Assembly: GCA_002393815.1 (NCBI GenBank)
Contig: DGUB01000059.1
Span: forward strand, 1-28,516
Length of the DNA stretch: 28,516 nucleotides
Origin: Ruminococcus sp. UBA4321
GTDB taxonomy: Bacteria; Bacillota; Clostridia; Oscillospirales; Ruminococcaceae
Direction of reading: 5' to 3'
Shown here: in pieces, positions 1-6,678 of the stretch
Numbering within the stretch: the stretch's first letter is position 1
Layout: each line of letters begins with the position of its first letter
Made by a program: the position numbers and the translations under genes
Notes under the pieces: generated by a model
Told to the model about the DNA's origin: nothing
The model's database searches: none
The model's input: the letters and a program-made list of their open reading frames with translations, nothing else

Positions 1-212
1 GATTGTGTCATTTGAGAACCAAGCCTAAACTTTTCTCTGAGTTCATAATACAATTCCTGATTCAAAGAAAACTGTTTTAAATTATGGGTTTTGAACACAT
101 ATTCAGATACAAAGTTACAAGCATTACGATAAGTGTTAGCTGTGTTAATCAGCAGCTCATAATATTCAGATGGTACAATAAGCTGTATTTTCGCTGTTAC
201 AGTCATTTGCAT
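1..212 (-). CDS. tnpB: TnpB (IS200/IS605-family OrfB), N-terminal part, runs off the window
   Basis: About 70 residues read from an ATG at 212 down to the window edge. The start has a good ribosome binding site (AGAGGTGAG) just upstream. The opening (MQMTVTAKIQLIVPSEYYE), the segment TYRNACNFVSEYVF and the segment LNQELYYELREKFRLGSQM match the N-terminal helical domain that I recognise from TnpB/OrfB proteins of IS200/IS605 elements. TnpB is an RNA-guided DNA nuclease related to Cas12. The catalytic RuvC domain, zinc finger and any right-end guide RNA lie outside the window, so activity cannot be judged. No TnpA lies on the visible side. Confidence 0.85.
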   Translation of the reverse strand, partial: MQMTVTAKIQLIVPSEYYELLINTANTYRNACNFVSEYVFKTHNLKQFSLNQELYYELREKFRLGSQMTQ

Positions 213-238
213 ATAGCTCACCTCTTTTCACTAAATAT

Positions 239-267
239 ATTATATCATACATTTTAGTGATTGTCAA
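239..267 (-). promoter_or_regulatory. Sigma-A promoter of tnpB
   Basis: On the minus strand, TTGACA (262-267) and TATAAT (239-244) are both perfect consensus with a 17-bp spacer, about 30 bp upstream of the tnpB start. A 7-bp inverted repeat, CACTAAA (229-235) and TTTAGTG (253-259), brackets the -10 box and could be an operator or a hairpin at the start of the transcript. Confidence 0.75.
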
Positions 268-302
268 GAGGGAACTAAAAGTTTTAATATTGAAGGGGGG
301 AA

Positions 303-345
303 GCGGCATTCCTCCCCGACCTAAGAGGTCGGGGTATCCTGCCGC
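303..345. repeat. Imperfect palindrome at the left end of the IS200/IS605-type element
   Basis: A two-tier hairpin: outer arms GCGGCA (303-308) and TGCCGC (340-345), five-base internal loops on each side, then inner arms CCCCGACC (314-321) and GGTCGGGG (327-334) around a five-base loop. Sub-terminal hairpins of this kind are what single-strand transposases of IS200/IS605 elements recognise. It lies about 90 bp beyond the tnpB start, where the left end is expected. The exact boundary with host DNA, near 346-350, cannot be fixed without an empty-site comparison. Confidence 0.6.
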
Positions 346-626
346 CTATTGATGAAAAAAATCTGACTCCCCTGCCCCATCAGTTTCATCAGGAGCCGAT
401 TACCTGCTGTGCGAAACAGGCGGCAAGCGGTTCACATGGTTCTGTGATTCAGGCAAGAGAAATTCCTTTTGAGAAGATTCCGGAACTCCGGTTCGGGAAA
501 ACACCGGATTCACAGAAACCTCTGAAACTGGATAAAAACGGTAAACTCCGAAGTACTTCCCTCGCCGGATTCATCCGGAAACTGAGTGATGAAACTTTCC
601 AGTATTTTGAATCTTTCTTCTCATAA
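346..626 (+). pseudogene. 3' remnant of a gene cut by the IS element (unknown product)
   Basis: The frame ending at 626 stays open leftward to the edge of the IS end hairpin and has no ATG. A GTG at 444 is the only plausible start and it has no ribosome binding site, so this is better read as the last ~90 codons of a gene whose front was removed when the element inserted. Visible text includes AREIPFEKIPELRFGKT and a C-terminal FIRKLSDETFQYFESFF. I do not recognise the family. It ends 26 bp before the first of four paralogous membrane-protein genes, so it was probably the upstream member of that operon. It could alternatively be a short real gene starting at 444. Confidence 0.5.
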
Positions 627-652
627 GCGGACAGAATCAGAAAGGAGACACA

Positions 653-1213
653 ATGCAGATTCATTATTATGCGATTCATGGCTGTGATTTCCTTTTTCAT
701 GATGGAAAATTAGTGATTACTGCACCGCCCGGCACGGCAGATGAAGCACTCCGGGAATATGGCTTTCAGCAGGATAATAACCTAAAATGGTATAAATTCC
801 TGAACGAAAAAGAATGTCATGCTGTGATGGTTGGCTTTCCGGATAATGATATCACTTTTACAGATGAAAATGCTTCTCCGCAGTACACACCATGCCCGGA
901 AGAAAATTCCAAAACCGAATTTTTCAATATTCCGATAATTCTGGGTATCGTTTTCTTGATACTGATACTAGGTGCAATTGCACTTCCTGCAAATTTTGAA
1001 TGGCTTGGCATATGGAGTGTCGGACTTTGGATTGCTGGTTTTCTCTTAATCATTTTTCTTCGGATAAGATATCCGGCGAATCCTTTCGGAAAAATATTGT
1101 TGATAATCTATTGTATGCTGGTTTTAATTATCGTCATTATCCTGACTTGGATGATGGTTCAGTTAGGAACTCTGTTTGTAAATTTTCTCACATGCAACTG
1201 GAGTGCCTGCTGA
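653..1213 (+). CDS. Small membrane protein, paralogue 1 of a tandem family (soluble domain + 3 TM + Cys tail)
   Basis: 186 residues with ribosome binding site AAAGGAG before the ATG. Residues 1-75 form a soluble domain (MQIHYYAIHGC at the start, WYKFLNEKE near 50). Three hydrophobic segments follow (about 93-113, 118-138 and 146-176), with the linker RIRYPANPFGKILLIIY between the second and third. The protein ends in CNWSAC. The next gene has the same layout (IHYY start, YKFL, FGKILLI, Cys near the end), so the two are clearly duplicates. I do not recognise the family. It is probably co-transcribed with the genes that follow. Confidence 0.8.
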   Translation: MQIHYYAIHGCDFLFHDGKLVITAPPGTADEALREYGFQQDNNLKWYKFLNEKECHAVMVGFPDNDITFTDENASPQYTPCPEENSKTEFFNIPIILGIVFLILILGAIALPANFEWLGIWSVGLWIAGFLLIIFLRIRYPANPFGKILLIIYCMLVLIIVIILTWMMVQLGTLFVNFLTCNWSAC

Positions 1214-1246
1214 ATTTGGAAATAGCCAATCAAAAAGGAGACATCT

Positions 1247-1828
1247 ATGATAATTCATTATTATTTGCTTGCATGGTGCAGTTACGGACTCTATCAGGAA
1301 AAGCCTGCTGTCTTTGCGCCGGAAGATGCCGACGAAATGCTGCTCCGGCATTATCATTTTCATCAGGCAGAAAACGGCAGATATTATAAATTCCTGACTG
1401 AACAGGAATATGATATAATTGCTAAAAATGCTTCCGCGAATATTTTCTCTCTCACTTCTGAAACATTCTCCCCGACTGATAAAAGCCCGGCAAAAAGTTC
1501 TTTTATGAAAGTTTCCACAGCGAACTGGCTTTGTATCGGCTCTGTGCTGGCTTTTCTGATTGGGATTGTACCTCTGCTGATACCCCTTTATTCAGAACCT
1601 GGACTCATCATACTGATAACGCCTCCGCTGATGTGGGTGACTGCTTTGATTCTGGCGGTGATTGTGCGTGTCCGCTGTCCGGAAAGTCTGTTCGGGAAAA
1701 TTCTCCTGATAGTGTATATCATTCTGATTGTGCTTGCTGTTATCGCAGTTATGCTTTTCATAGCCGCCTGCAATGCGGCATGGGATGTCTGTTTCAATTG
1801 TGAGTGTATTGGCTCAAACATGAGTTAA
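1247..1828 (+). CDS. Small membrane protein, paralogue 2 (soluble domain + 3 TM + Cys tail)
   Basis: 193 residues; ribosome binding site AAAAAGGAG before ATG 1247. It shares with paralogue 1 the opening IHYY, the pattern APEDADEMLL..Y.F, the string YYKFLTEQE, and the linker RVRCPESLFGKILLIVY ahead of the last membrane segment. It has three hydrophobic segments. The tail after the last one, AACNAAWDVCFNCECIG, has four cysteines. Function unknown. The gene starts 33 bp after its neighbour, consistent with an operon. Confidence 0.8.
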   Translation: MIIHYYLLAWCSYGLYQEKPAVFAPEDADEMLLRHYHFHQAENGRYYKFLTEQEYDIIAKNASANIFSLTSETFSPTDKSPAKSSFMKVSTANWLCIGSVLAFLIGIVPLLIPLYSEPGLIILITPPLMWVTALILAVIVRVRCPESLFGKILLIVYIILIVLAVIAVMLFIAACNAAWDVCFNCECIGSNMS

Positions 1829-1852
1829 TCAGCCAAAAGGAGGAGGATAGTC

Positions 1853-2155
1853 ATTAAAAATGAAAATCTGCTTTGCGGCATCTCTCTGCTTGCTTTTATC
1901 CTGATGTGTGTGACAATGACAGTTCTGCGCTTTTTCTTGTCATTTCCTGTTGAGATTGCAGTAATATCTTCGCTTTCATTCGGACTGCTTGCTCTGCGAC
2001 TCGTGATAGAAGTACGCATTCATCATCAAGAAAATCATTTTGGAAAGATTCTGTTTCGGTTTTATATTCTGCTGATTCTGATATTCGGTCTTATTGGTGC
2101 TTTTTTCCTGATAAGAGACTGTAACGAATGTGTCAAAAATCCGCCGTCCTCATGA
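1853..2155 (+). CDS. Small 3-TM membrane protein, paralogue 3 (probable ATT start)
   Basis: Only the membrane module of the family is present: two N-terminal hydrophobic segments, the linker EVRIHHQENHFGKILFRFY, a third segment, then DCNECVKNPPSS. The first ATG in frame (1904) has no ribosome binding site and would remove the first membrane segment. A strong AGGAGGA at 1841-1847 instead sits about 6 bases before an in-frame ATT (1853), giving a 100-residue product beginning (M)KNENLLCGI. This parallels paralogue 4, which begins (M)NENRNVIL. ATT is a rare start, so the exact start is inferred. Function unknown. Confidence 0.65.
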   Translation: MKNENLLCGISLLAFILMCVTMTVLRFFLSFPVEIAVISSLSFGLLALRLVIEVRIHHQENHFGKILFRFYILLILIFGLIGAFFLIRDCNECVKNPPSS

Positions 2156-2177
2156 TTTGCAGAAAGGAATTGTTATT

Positions 2178-2495
2178 TTGAACGAAAACAGAAATGTTAT
2201 TCTTCTGAGCTTGCTTTCGCTCCTGCTGTTTGCATCGGGTGCAGTAAATCTGATTTTCGGGTGGAAATATTATGCAATGTCGGCGGTTTTTATTATTTCC
2301 GGACTGCTGTTATATTTCGGTACTTCTTTGATAATATTTATATGTGTCCGTTTTCCGGAAAAACGTCTGCCGAAAATTCTGCTTGCGGTTTACGCTTTGT
2401 TTTTTCTTGTGATTGTCATCAGAATCCTTTATGCTACAGCGATATGTACCTGTTCCTGCATTAACTGTATGTCCGGAAACTATTCAGGGGAATAA
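2178..2495 (+). CDS. Small 3-TM membrane protein, paralogue 4 (TTG start)
   Basis: 105 residues from TTG 2178, chosen because AAAGGAA lies 8 bases upstream and the product then begins (M)NENRNVILLSLLSLLLF like paralogue 3. An upstream ATG at 2130 overlaps the previous gene and is not needed. Two hydrophobic segments are followed by CVRFPEKRLPKILLAVY, the family linker with FG replaced by LP, then a third segment and a tail CTCSCINCMSGNYSGE with four closely spaced cysteines. Function unknown. Confidence 0.7.
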   Translation: MNENRNVILLSLLSLLLFASGAVNLIFGWKYYAMSAVFIISGLLLYFGTSLIIFICVRFPEKRLPKILLAVYALFFLVIVIRILYATAICTCSCINCMSGNYSGE

Positions 2496-2499
2496 TACT

Positions 2500-3198
2500 A
2501 TGATAGAAATTAACACAGATTATGATTTGATTCCGCCTTATCCGGTCATGATAATATTATCATTTCTCGCCGGACTGGTTGTCATGTATATTCTGAATCT
2601 TCGGGACGGCATCCGGAAGAATGTCGCCGGATATCTTTGTCTGCTTGCGCCTGTGATGAGTATATTTTTCGGTATGGTGCTGACTTATGTATCTTCCGGC
2701 GGAAAGTATTTCGGACTTTCTTCTGTCGGCGGACTTGCCGGAATGTATGCAGCCTCCCTGACGCTTGCGCTCATCAGCGGAAAATCCGGAGAAATCAGCA
2801 TTATGCTGAAAAACTGCACTTTAATTCTCCCGTTAATGTACAGTATCTCGAAAATCGGCTGTCTGCTTGCCGGATGCTGTCACGGAATCAGTTATCACGG
2901 GGCATTCAGCATTCACTATACCGGAAAAAATACAAATACGATGGATGTCTTTCCGGTACAGCTGACGGAAACTGTTTTATTTCTGATAATCTTTCTTCTG
3001 GGAATGCTTCTGCAAAAGAAAAACCGGAATACTGTTCCGATAATTTTTATCGTTTCGGCTCTGACGAAGTTTCTGCTTGACTTTCTGAGAGAATCCCACA
3101 CCGGAGAAATCATTTCTTTCACGCAGATGTTATGTCTGCTTCTGATTCTCACAGAAATCATCATCTTAATTTATAGAAAACATAAAAATCAGGTATGA
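2500..3198 (+). CDS. Lgt-like (prolipoprotein diacylglyceryl transferase family) membrane protein
   Basis: 232 residues from ATG 2500 (AGGGG about 9 bases upstream); the longer frame from 2413 overlaps the previous gene. It is polytopic, with about seven hydrophobic segments. The central segment SKIGCLLAGCCHGISYHG followed by FPVQLTE resembles the Lgt signature R.GC...GCC.G...HP.QL.E found in clostridial Lgt-family proteins. Lgt moves diacylglycerol from phosphatidylglycerol to a lipoprotein cysteine. Here the usual Arg before IG is Lys and the His before P is Phe, so this may be a divergent paralogue with another substrate. It closes the cluster of Cys-tailed membrane proteins, and a terminator follows directly. 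Confidence 0.7.
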   Translation: MIEINTDYDLIPPYPVMIILSFLAGLVVMYILNLRDGIRKNVAGYLCLLAPVMSIFFGMVLTYVSSGGKYFGLSSVGGLAGMYAASLTLALISGKSGEISIMLKNCTLILPLMYSISKIGCLLAGCCHGISYHGAFSIHYTGKNTNTMDVFPVQLTETVLFLIIFLLGMLLQKKNRNTVPIIFIVSALTKFLLDFLRESHTGEIISFTQMLCLLLILTEIIILIYRKHKNQV

Positions 3199-3219
3199 AA
3201 AATCATGCCTGATTTTTTG
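3188..3219 (+). terminator. Rho-independent terminator after the Lgt-like gene
   Basis: Stem ATCAGGTATG (3188-3197) pairs with CATGCCTGAT (3204-3213), with one G-T pair, followed by six T. The 5' arm overlaps the last codons of the gene. Confidence 0.85.
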
Positions 3220-3239
3220 TAATTATTTTACGAAAATCA

Positions 3240-3268
3240 TTGACAAAATATGAAATTTATGTTATAAT
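3240..3268 (+). promoter_or_regulatory. Sigma-A promoter of the dockerin protein gene
   Basis: TTGACA (3240-3245), 17-bp spacer, TATAAT (3263-3268). The predicted start is near 3275, giving a leader of about 30 bases with AAGGGG at 3291. Confidence 0.85.
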
Positions 3269-3305
3269 ATTGTTATCTTTAAACTATACAAAGGGGAAAT
3301 TTAGT

Positions 3306-6056
3306 ATGAAAAAATACAGAAAAATCATTGCCGGAATCTGCTCTGCTGTGATGTGCTTCAGCGCGGTTTCTGTTCCGGTAAACGCACTGGAACTGAATCC
3401 GGTCGAAACCGTTCAGGCACAGGCAGACAATCTTAAAACCCGTGATGTCTGGTGTGCGAATGAAGATGTCAACAGATGGGAATCTGAACATTTCCAGTTC
3501 ATCTGGGGCAAGAACGGCGCGGACTCTTCCAAGATTACAGAAAGCTTCTTACAGGAGAATGCAAAGAATCTCGAAGCCTGCTGGGATGTCTACATGAATG
3601 ACCTGAAAATGGAAGCTCCTACACAGTCAGTAAACCTTTCACTCCGTGACGGAAATCAGTATAAAGTGAATTTCTACATTTCCGGAACGGGGCTGTCTCC
3701 GTTTGCAGATGACTGGGCGTACATGGGCTATGATAATCAGGGCTATGCGTTCATGTTCTGCTGTGTCGGCGCAATGCAGAACAGTCCCAATCCGTCATGG
3801 GTACTTCCTCATGAGTTCGGACATGTCGTGACGGCGCATCAGCTCGGCTGGAATGAAAACAAATATGTCCAGTCCTGGTGGGAAGCCATCGCGAACTGGT
3901 ACAGAGAACAGTTCTTATATTCTGATTACTACAGTCAGTGGGTAACAGACCCCGCATCCGGAACAGACTATTTTGAAACTTATATGAAGAATCTCTGCTT
4001 TACGCCGATTCTCGGCAGAGATAACTATGCATCATGGGCATTTTTACAGTATCTGACCGATAATCCCGATAATCTGGACGGCTACGGAAAAGACTTTATG
4101 AAAACGCTTATGCAGAACGGTCAGCCGGATGAATATCCTTATAAAGAAATCGACCGTCTGGCGAATGCCGATATCAAAGAAACACTCGGAAAATATGCCG
4201 CACGTCTGGCAACTTTGGATTTCAATCAGCAGGAAAAATATCAGGCTCGGCAGAATCAGCTGTTAGCCGCCGGAGAATGGAACTGGGGCGAAATCTATAC
4301 AGTTCTTGAAAAGACAACTGAGAAAGAAAATTACTATACTGTTCCGACAGAACGCGCACCGCAGCAGTTCGGACTGAATATCATTCCGCTGAAAGCTTAT
4401 GGCGGTACATGGGAAGATGGTGCTTCTGTTTCTGCCACATTAGAAGGTCTGACCGATGTACAGGGCGCAGACTGGAGGGCTTGCCTTGTTGTTGCGGAAA
4501 GTAATGGTAATACCAGATATTCCGATTTGTTCAAGGCTGGTGAAACTGCAAGTATTAACGTTGGTATTGCTGACGCTGTATTTCTTGTTGTGACGGCTAC
4601 TCCCGATTCCGATACATGGCAGGAAAACGGCGTGCCGTGGGCTTACGGCGAGGGCGAATTTGATGAAAATCACCGTCCGTTCTTAGGAAAGACACGCTAT
4701 CCCTATGCAGTCACGATTGACGGCGCAGAAATCAAGCAGACTGCTAATAATACCGGAATGGCACAGGGACACTATCACAGCAACGGCGGTGGCTTTGTGG
4801 CTTCTACTGCCCGTGTAGATGATTCTGTCTATGTCGGCGAAAATGCAAAAGTTCTCGGCTATGCGACTGTCACCGGAAACGCACAGATTAAAGATTATGC
4901 AACTGTAACAGGCTCTGCAAAGATTTCCGGAAATGCTGTCATCTCCGGTCATGCAGTTGTCGCTGAAAATGCGACTGTCAAGGATAATGCTATCGTATCT
5001 GATTCCGCCGGAGTCATGGGAAATTCCGTTGTTTCGGACAATGCAAGAGTTCTGGAAAGCGGACTTGTCTTTAATGACTATGCAGTTTCCGGAAATGCGA
5101 CCGTCAAGGGCGTATCTTACGGACTGGCGAAAGGCGCGGCAGCAGGTCAGGCAATCACCGACGGCGATTACTATGACGATTCCAGCAGAACACTCCAGTC
5201 AGGAGCAGTCTACGGCTGGGCAAGTCCGGATGCCTATGCAAATTCCCGTCCTTACAATGACGGACAGTATGCCGGTCTGGAATTCGATACAGACAGCTCT
5301 AAAATCGCAAAGGATAATTATATTTCCACTTACGGCGTATCTGTGAATAACCCGACATGGGAAGAAACCCGCACCAGCGGAAAGGGTGTTCTGACATTCA
5401 CCGATATTGACCAGTATCTGATTGCTGACAGTTCTTATGCGAATTATCATGATGTGGATTATCAGACCGCAGTGCTTCTTCGTAATGATAGTACTACTAT
5501 TTTCAGTTTCGGCACGTCTGATAATAACATGAGCCTGAAAGCTGAAAACGGAAACCTGATATTCAGCATTAATAACGAAAGTATCACTGCTGAAAATGCT
5601 TACGAACTCGGAAAATGGGTAACAATTAGCACGATTCTGAACGGCACAGAGGCAAAACTTGTCATAAACGGTCAGACTGCTGTCACCGGTACAATCAATG
5701 CCGACCCTGTCGATGTTGTTTCTGATGATGCTGTTTACACAATCGGCGGTTTAGAAGCTTCTATGGACTTCTTCCGTGTGAATTTCAAGGAAGTGGCTGA
5801 ACCGGAATATTATTATACAGAGTCCGAAGCAATTGCAGATGTTCATTCTGACCCCTATATTCCAGGTGATGTCAACCATGACGGCATTATCAACATTTAT
5901 GATTTGATTCAGCTGAAAAAGAATATCCTGAACGGAGTGACTTTGTATTATCTGACAGCTCCCTGTGATGTCAACGAAGACGGTCAGATTTCTGTTCTGG
6001 ATGCGATTGCCTTACAGAAATTCCTGCTCGGCAAAACGAAAACCCTGAAATCCTGA
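3306..6056 (+). CDS. Secreted HExxH protein with beta-helix repeats, lectin-like domain and type I dockerin
   Basis: 916 residues from ATG 3306, set by AAGGGG upstream and the signal peptide MKKYRKIIAGICSAVMCFSA. Residues about 60-300 form a metallopeptidase-like domain with HEFGH at 169-173 and a downstream Glu (193, in WWEAIANW) suited as third zinc ligand. It resembles the Svx/AvrXca-type (DUF6055-like) proteins seen with dockerins, but I am not certain of the family name. Residues about 490-610 carry hexapeptide-like repeats (e.g. ENAKVLGYATVTGNAQI) typical of left-handed beta-helices. Residues about 655-835 look like a concanavalin/LamG-type fold. Residues 854-916 are a dockerin with two calcium-loop repeats, DVNHDGIINIYDLIQLKKN and DVNEDGQISVLDAIALQKF, which would dock on a cohesin scaffold. 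It is monocistronic, with its own promoter and terminator. Confidence 0.88.
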   Translation: MKKYRKIIAGICSAVMCFSAVSVPVNALELNPVETVQAQADNLKTRDVWCANEDVNRWESEHFQFIWGKNGADSSKITESFLQENAKNLEACWDVYMNDLKMEAPTQSVNLSLRDGNQYKVNFYISGTGLSPFADDWAYMGYDNQGYAFMFCCVGAMQNSPNPSWVLPHEFGHVVTAHQLGWNENKYVQSWWEAIANWYREQFLYSDYYSQWVTDPASGTDYFETYMKNLCFTPILGRDNYASWAFLQYLTDNPDNLDGYGKDFMKTLMQNGQPDEYPYKEIDRLANADIKETLGKYAARLATLDFNQQEKYQARQNQLLAAGEWNWGEIYTVLEKTTEKENYYTVPTERAPQQFGLNIIPLKAYGGTWEDGASVSATLEGLTDVQGADWRACLVVAESNGNTRYSDLFKAGETASINVGIADAVFLVVTATPDSDTWQENGVPWAYGEGEFDENHRPFLGKTRYPYAVTIDGAEIKQTANNTGMAQGHYHSNGGGFVASTARVDDSVYVGENAKVLGYATVTGNAQIKDYATVTGSAKISGNAVISGHAVVAENATVKDNAIVSDSAGVMGNSVVSDNARVLESGLVFNDYAVSGNATVKGVSYGLAKGAAAGQAITDGDYYDDSSRTLQSGAVYGWASPDAYANSRPYNDGQYAGLEFDTDSSKIAKDNYISTYGVSVNNPTWEETRTSGKGVLTFTDIDQYLIADSSYANYHDVDYQTAVLLRNDSTTIFSFGTSDNNMSLKAENGNLIFSINNESITAENAYELGKWVTISTILNGTEAKLVINGQTAVTGTINADPVDVVSDDAVYTIGGLEASMDFFRVNFKEVAEPEYYYTESEAIADVHSDPYIPGDVNHDGIINIYDLIQLKKNILNGVTLYYLTAPCDVNEDGQISVLDAIALQKFLLGKTKTLKS

Positions 6057-6063
6057 TAAAAAT

Positions 6064-6101
6064 AAAAAGCAAAGCCGCCCGGAAAAGGCGGCTTGCTTTT
6101 G
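6064..6101. terminator. Bidirectional terminator between the dockerin gene and ferredoxin
   Basis: The arms AAAAGCAAAGCCGCC and GGCGGCTTGCTTTT pair with one bulged A around CGGAAAA. T-runs are present on both strands, so the hairpin can serve the two convergent genes. Confidence 0.8.
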
Positions 6102-6133
6102 TTCTGATTTTTAGAAGTACTCAAAACTTGAAA

Positions 6134-6304
6134 TTATTCAGCCTGAGGAGCTTCAACGGGACATGTAGCTGCACATGCACCGCAGTCAAGACAGACTTCT
6201 GCATTGATTTCGTACTTGGTATCACCAGCGGAAATAGCATTTACAGGACATTCGTCTGCACATGCGCCGCAGCTGATGCAAGCGTCACTAATCTGATATG
6301 CCAT
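6134..6304 (-). CDS. 2x[4Fe-4S] ferredoxin
   Basis: 56 residues read on the minus strand from ATG 6304 with AGGAGGTG upstream. Two bacterial ferredoxin cluster motifs are complete: CISCGACADECP and CLDCGACAATCP, each CxxCxxCxxxCP, as in clostridial-type 2[4Fe-4S] ferredoxins of about 55 residues. It is a small cytosolic electron carrier for fermentative redox enzymes such as pyruvate:ferredoxin oxidoreductase or hydrogenase. It stands alone between a convergent terminator and its own promoter. Confidence 0.95.
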   Translation of the reverse strand: MAYQISDACISCGACADECPVNAISAGDTKYEINAEVCLDCGACAATCPVEAPQAE

Positions 6305-6354
6305 AAATTAACACCTCCTGTATCTAAAATCAAGATAGAAATCCTGTTAGTAAT

Positions 6355-6383
6355 ATTCTAGCACATTTCGAGAAAAAAAGCAA
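6355..6383 (-). promoter_or_regulatory. Sigma-A promoter of ferredoxin
   Basis: On the minus strand, TTGCTT (6378-6383), 17-bp spacer, TAGAAT (6355-6360), about 50 bp upstream of the start codon. Confidence 0.7.
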
Positions 6384-6556
6384 GTCTTTTTTCAAATATT
6401 TTTGCAGTAATTTTATGTCTTTTTGTATCAGATTTCCGTGATTTTCTGAATTGATTAAATTTACAAACTAATATAATAAAATCTCTGAATTTTATCTTCT
6501 TGTGCATATCGCATAGTGAAGTTTTTAATTTTTTGTGTAAAATATTTGAAAAATGC

Positions 6557-6586
6557 TTGACAGAGAACAGTATTTTCTGCTATAAT
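6557..6586 (+). promoter_or_regulatory. Sigma-A promoter of the eight-gene transport operon
   Basis: TTGACA (6557-6562), 18-bp spacer, TATAAT (6581-6586). It is the only convincing promoter in the 6305-6678 gap apart from the ferredoxin one. The rest of that gap is AT-rich with no gene. Confidence 0.8.
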
Positions 6587-6608
6587 ATAACTATGTATGA
6601 ATAGTTTG

Positions 6609-6659
6609 TTTCCGGTTTGTTCCGGAAATAATCAACTGACTGCTGCGTGAATCAGCAGT
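6609..6659 (+). promoter_or_regulatory. Two stem-loops in the operon leader (candidate operator / RNA control)
   Basis: The first is TTTCCGG (6609-6615), six bases, CCGGAAA (6622-6628). The second is ACTGCTG (6639-6645), seven bases, CAGCAGT (6653-6659). Both are perfect and lie between the predicted start of transcription (about 6593) and the ribosome binding site (AAGGGTGG, 6664-6671). The first could be a repressor site. The second ends 4 bases before the ribosome binding site and could affect translation. Confidence 0.5.
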
Positions 6660-6678
6660 AAAGAAGGGTGGAATTATT

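Noticed and set aside
346-352. TTGAT at the edge of the IS element as an ISDra2-like target site
   Set aside because: It reads TTGAT on the plus strand, opposite to tnpB, so orientation does not fit the known left-end target rule; the boundary stays undefined.
4780-5130. CRISPR-like or tandem DNA repeat in the dockerin gene
   Set aside because: The periodicity is at the protein level (hexapeptide-like beta-helix); DNA units are too diverged and lack spacers.
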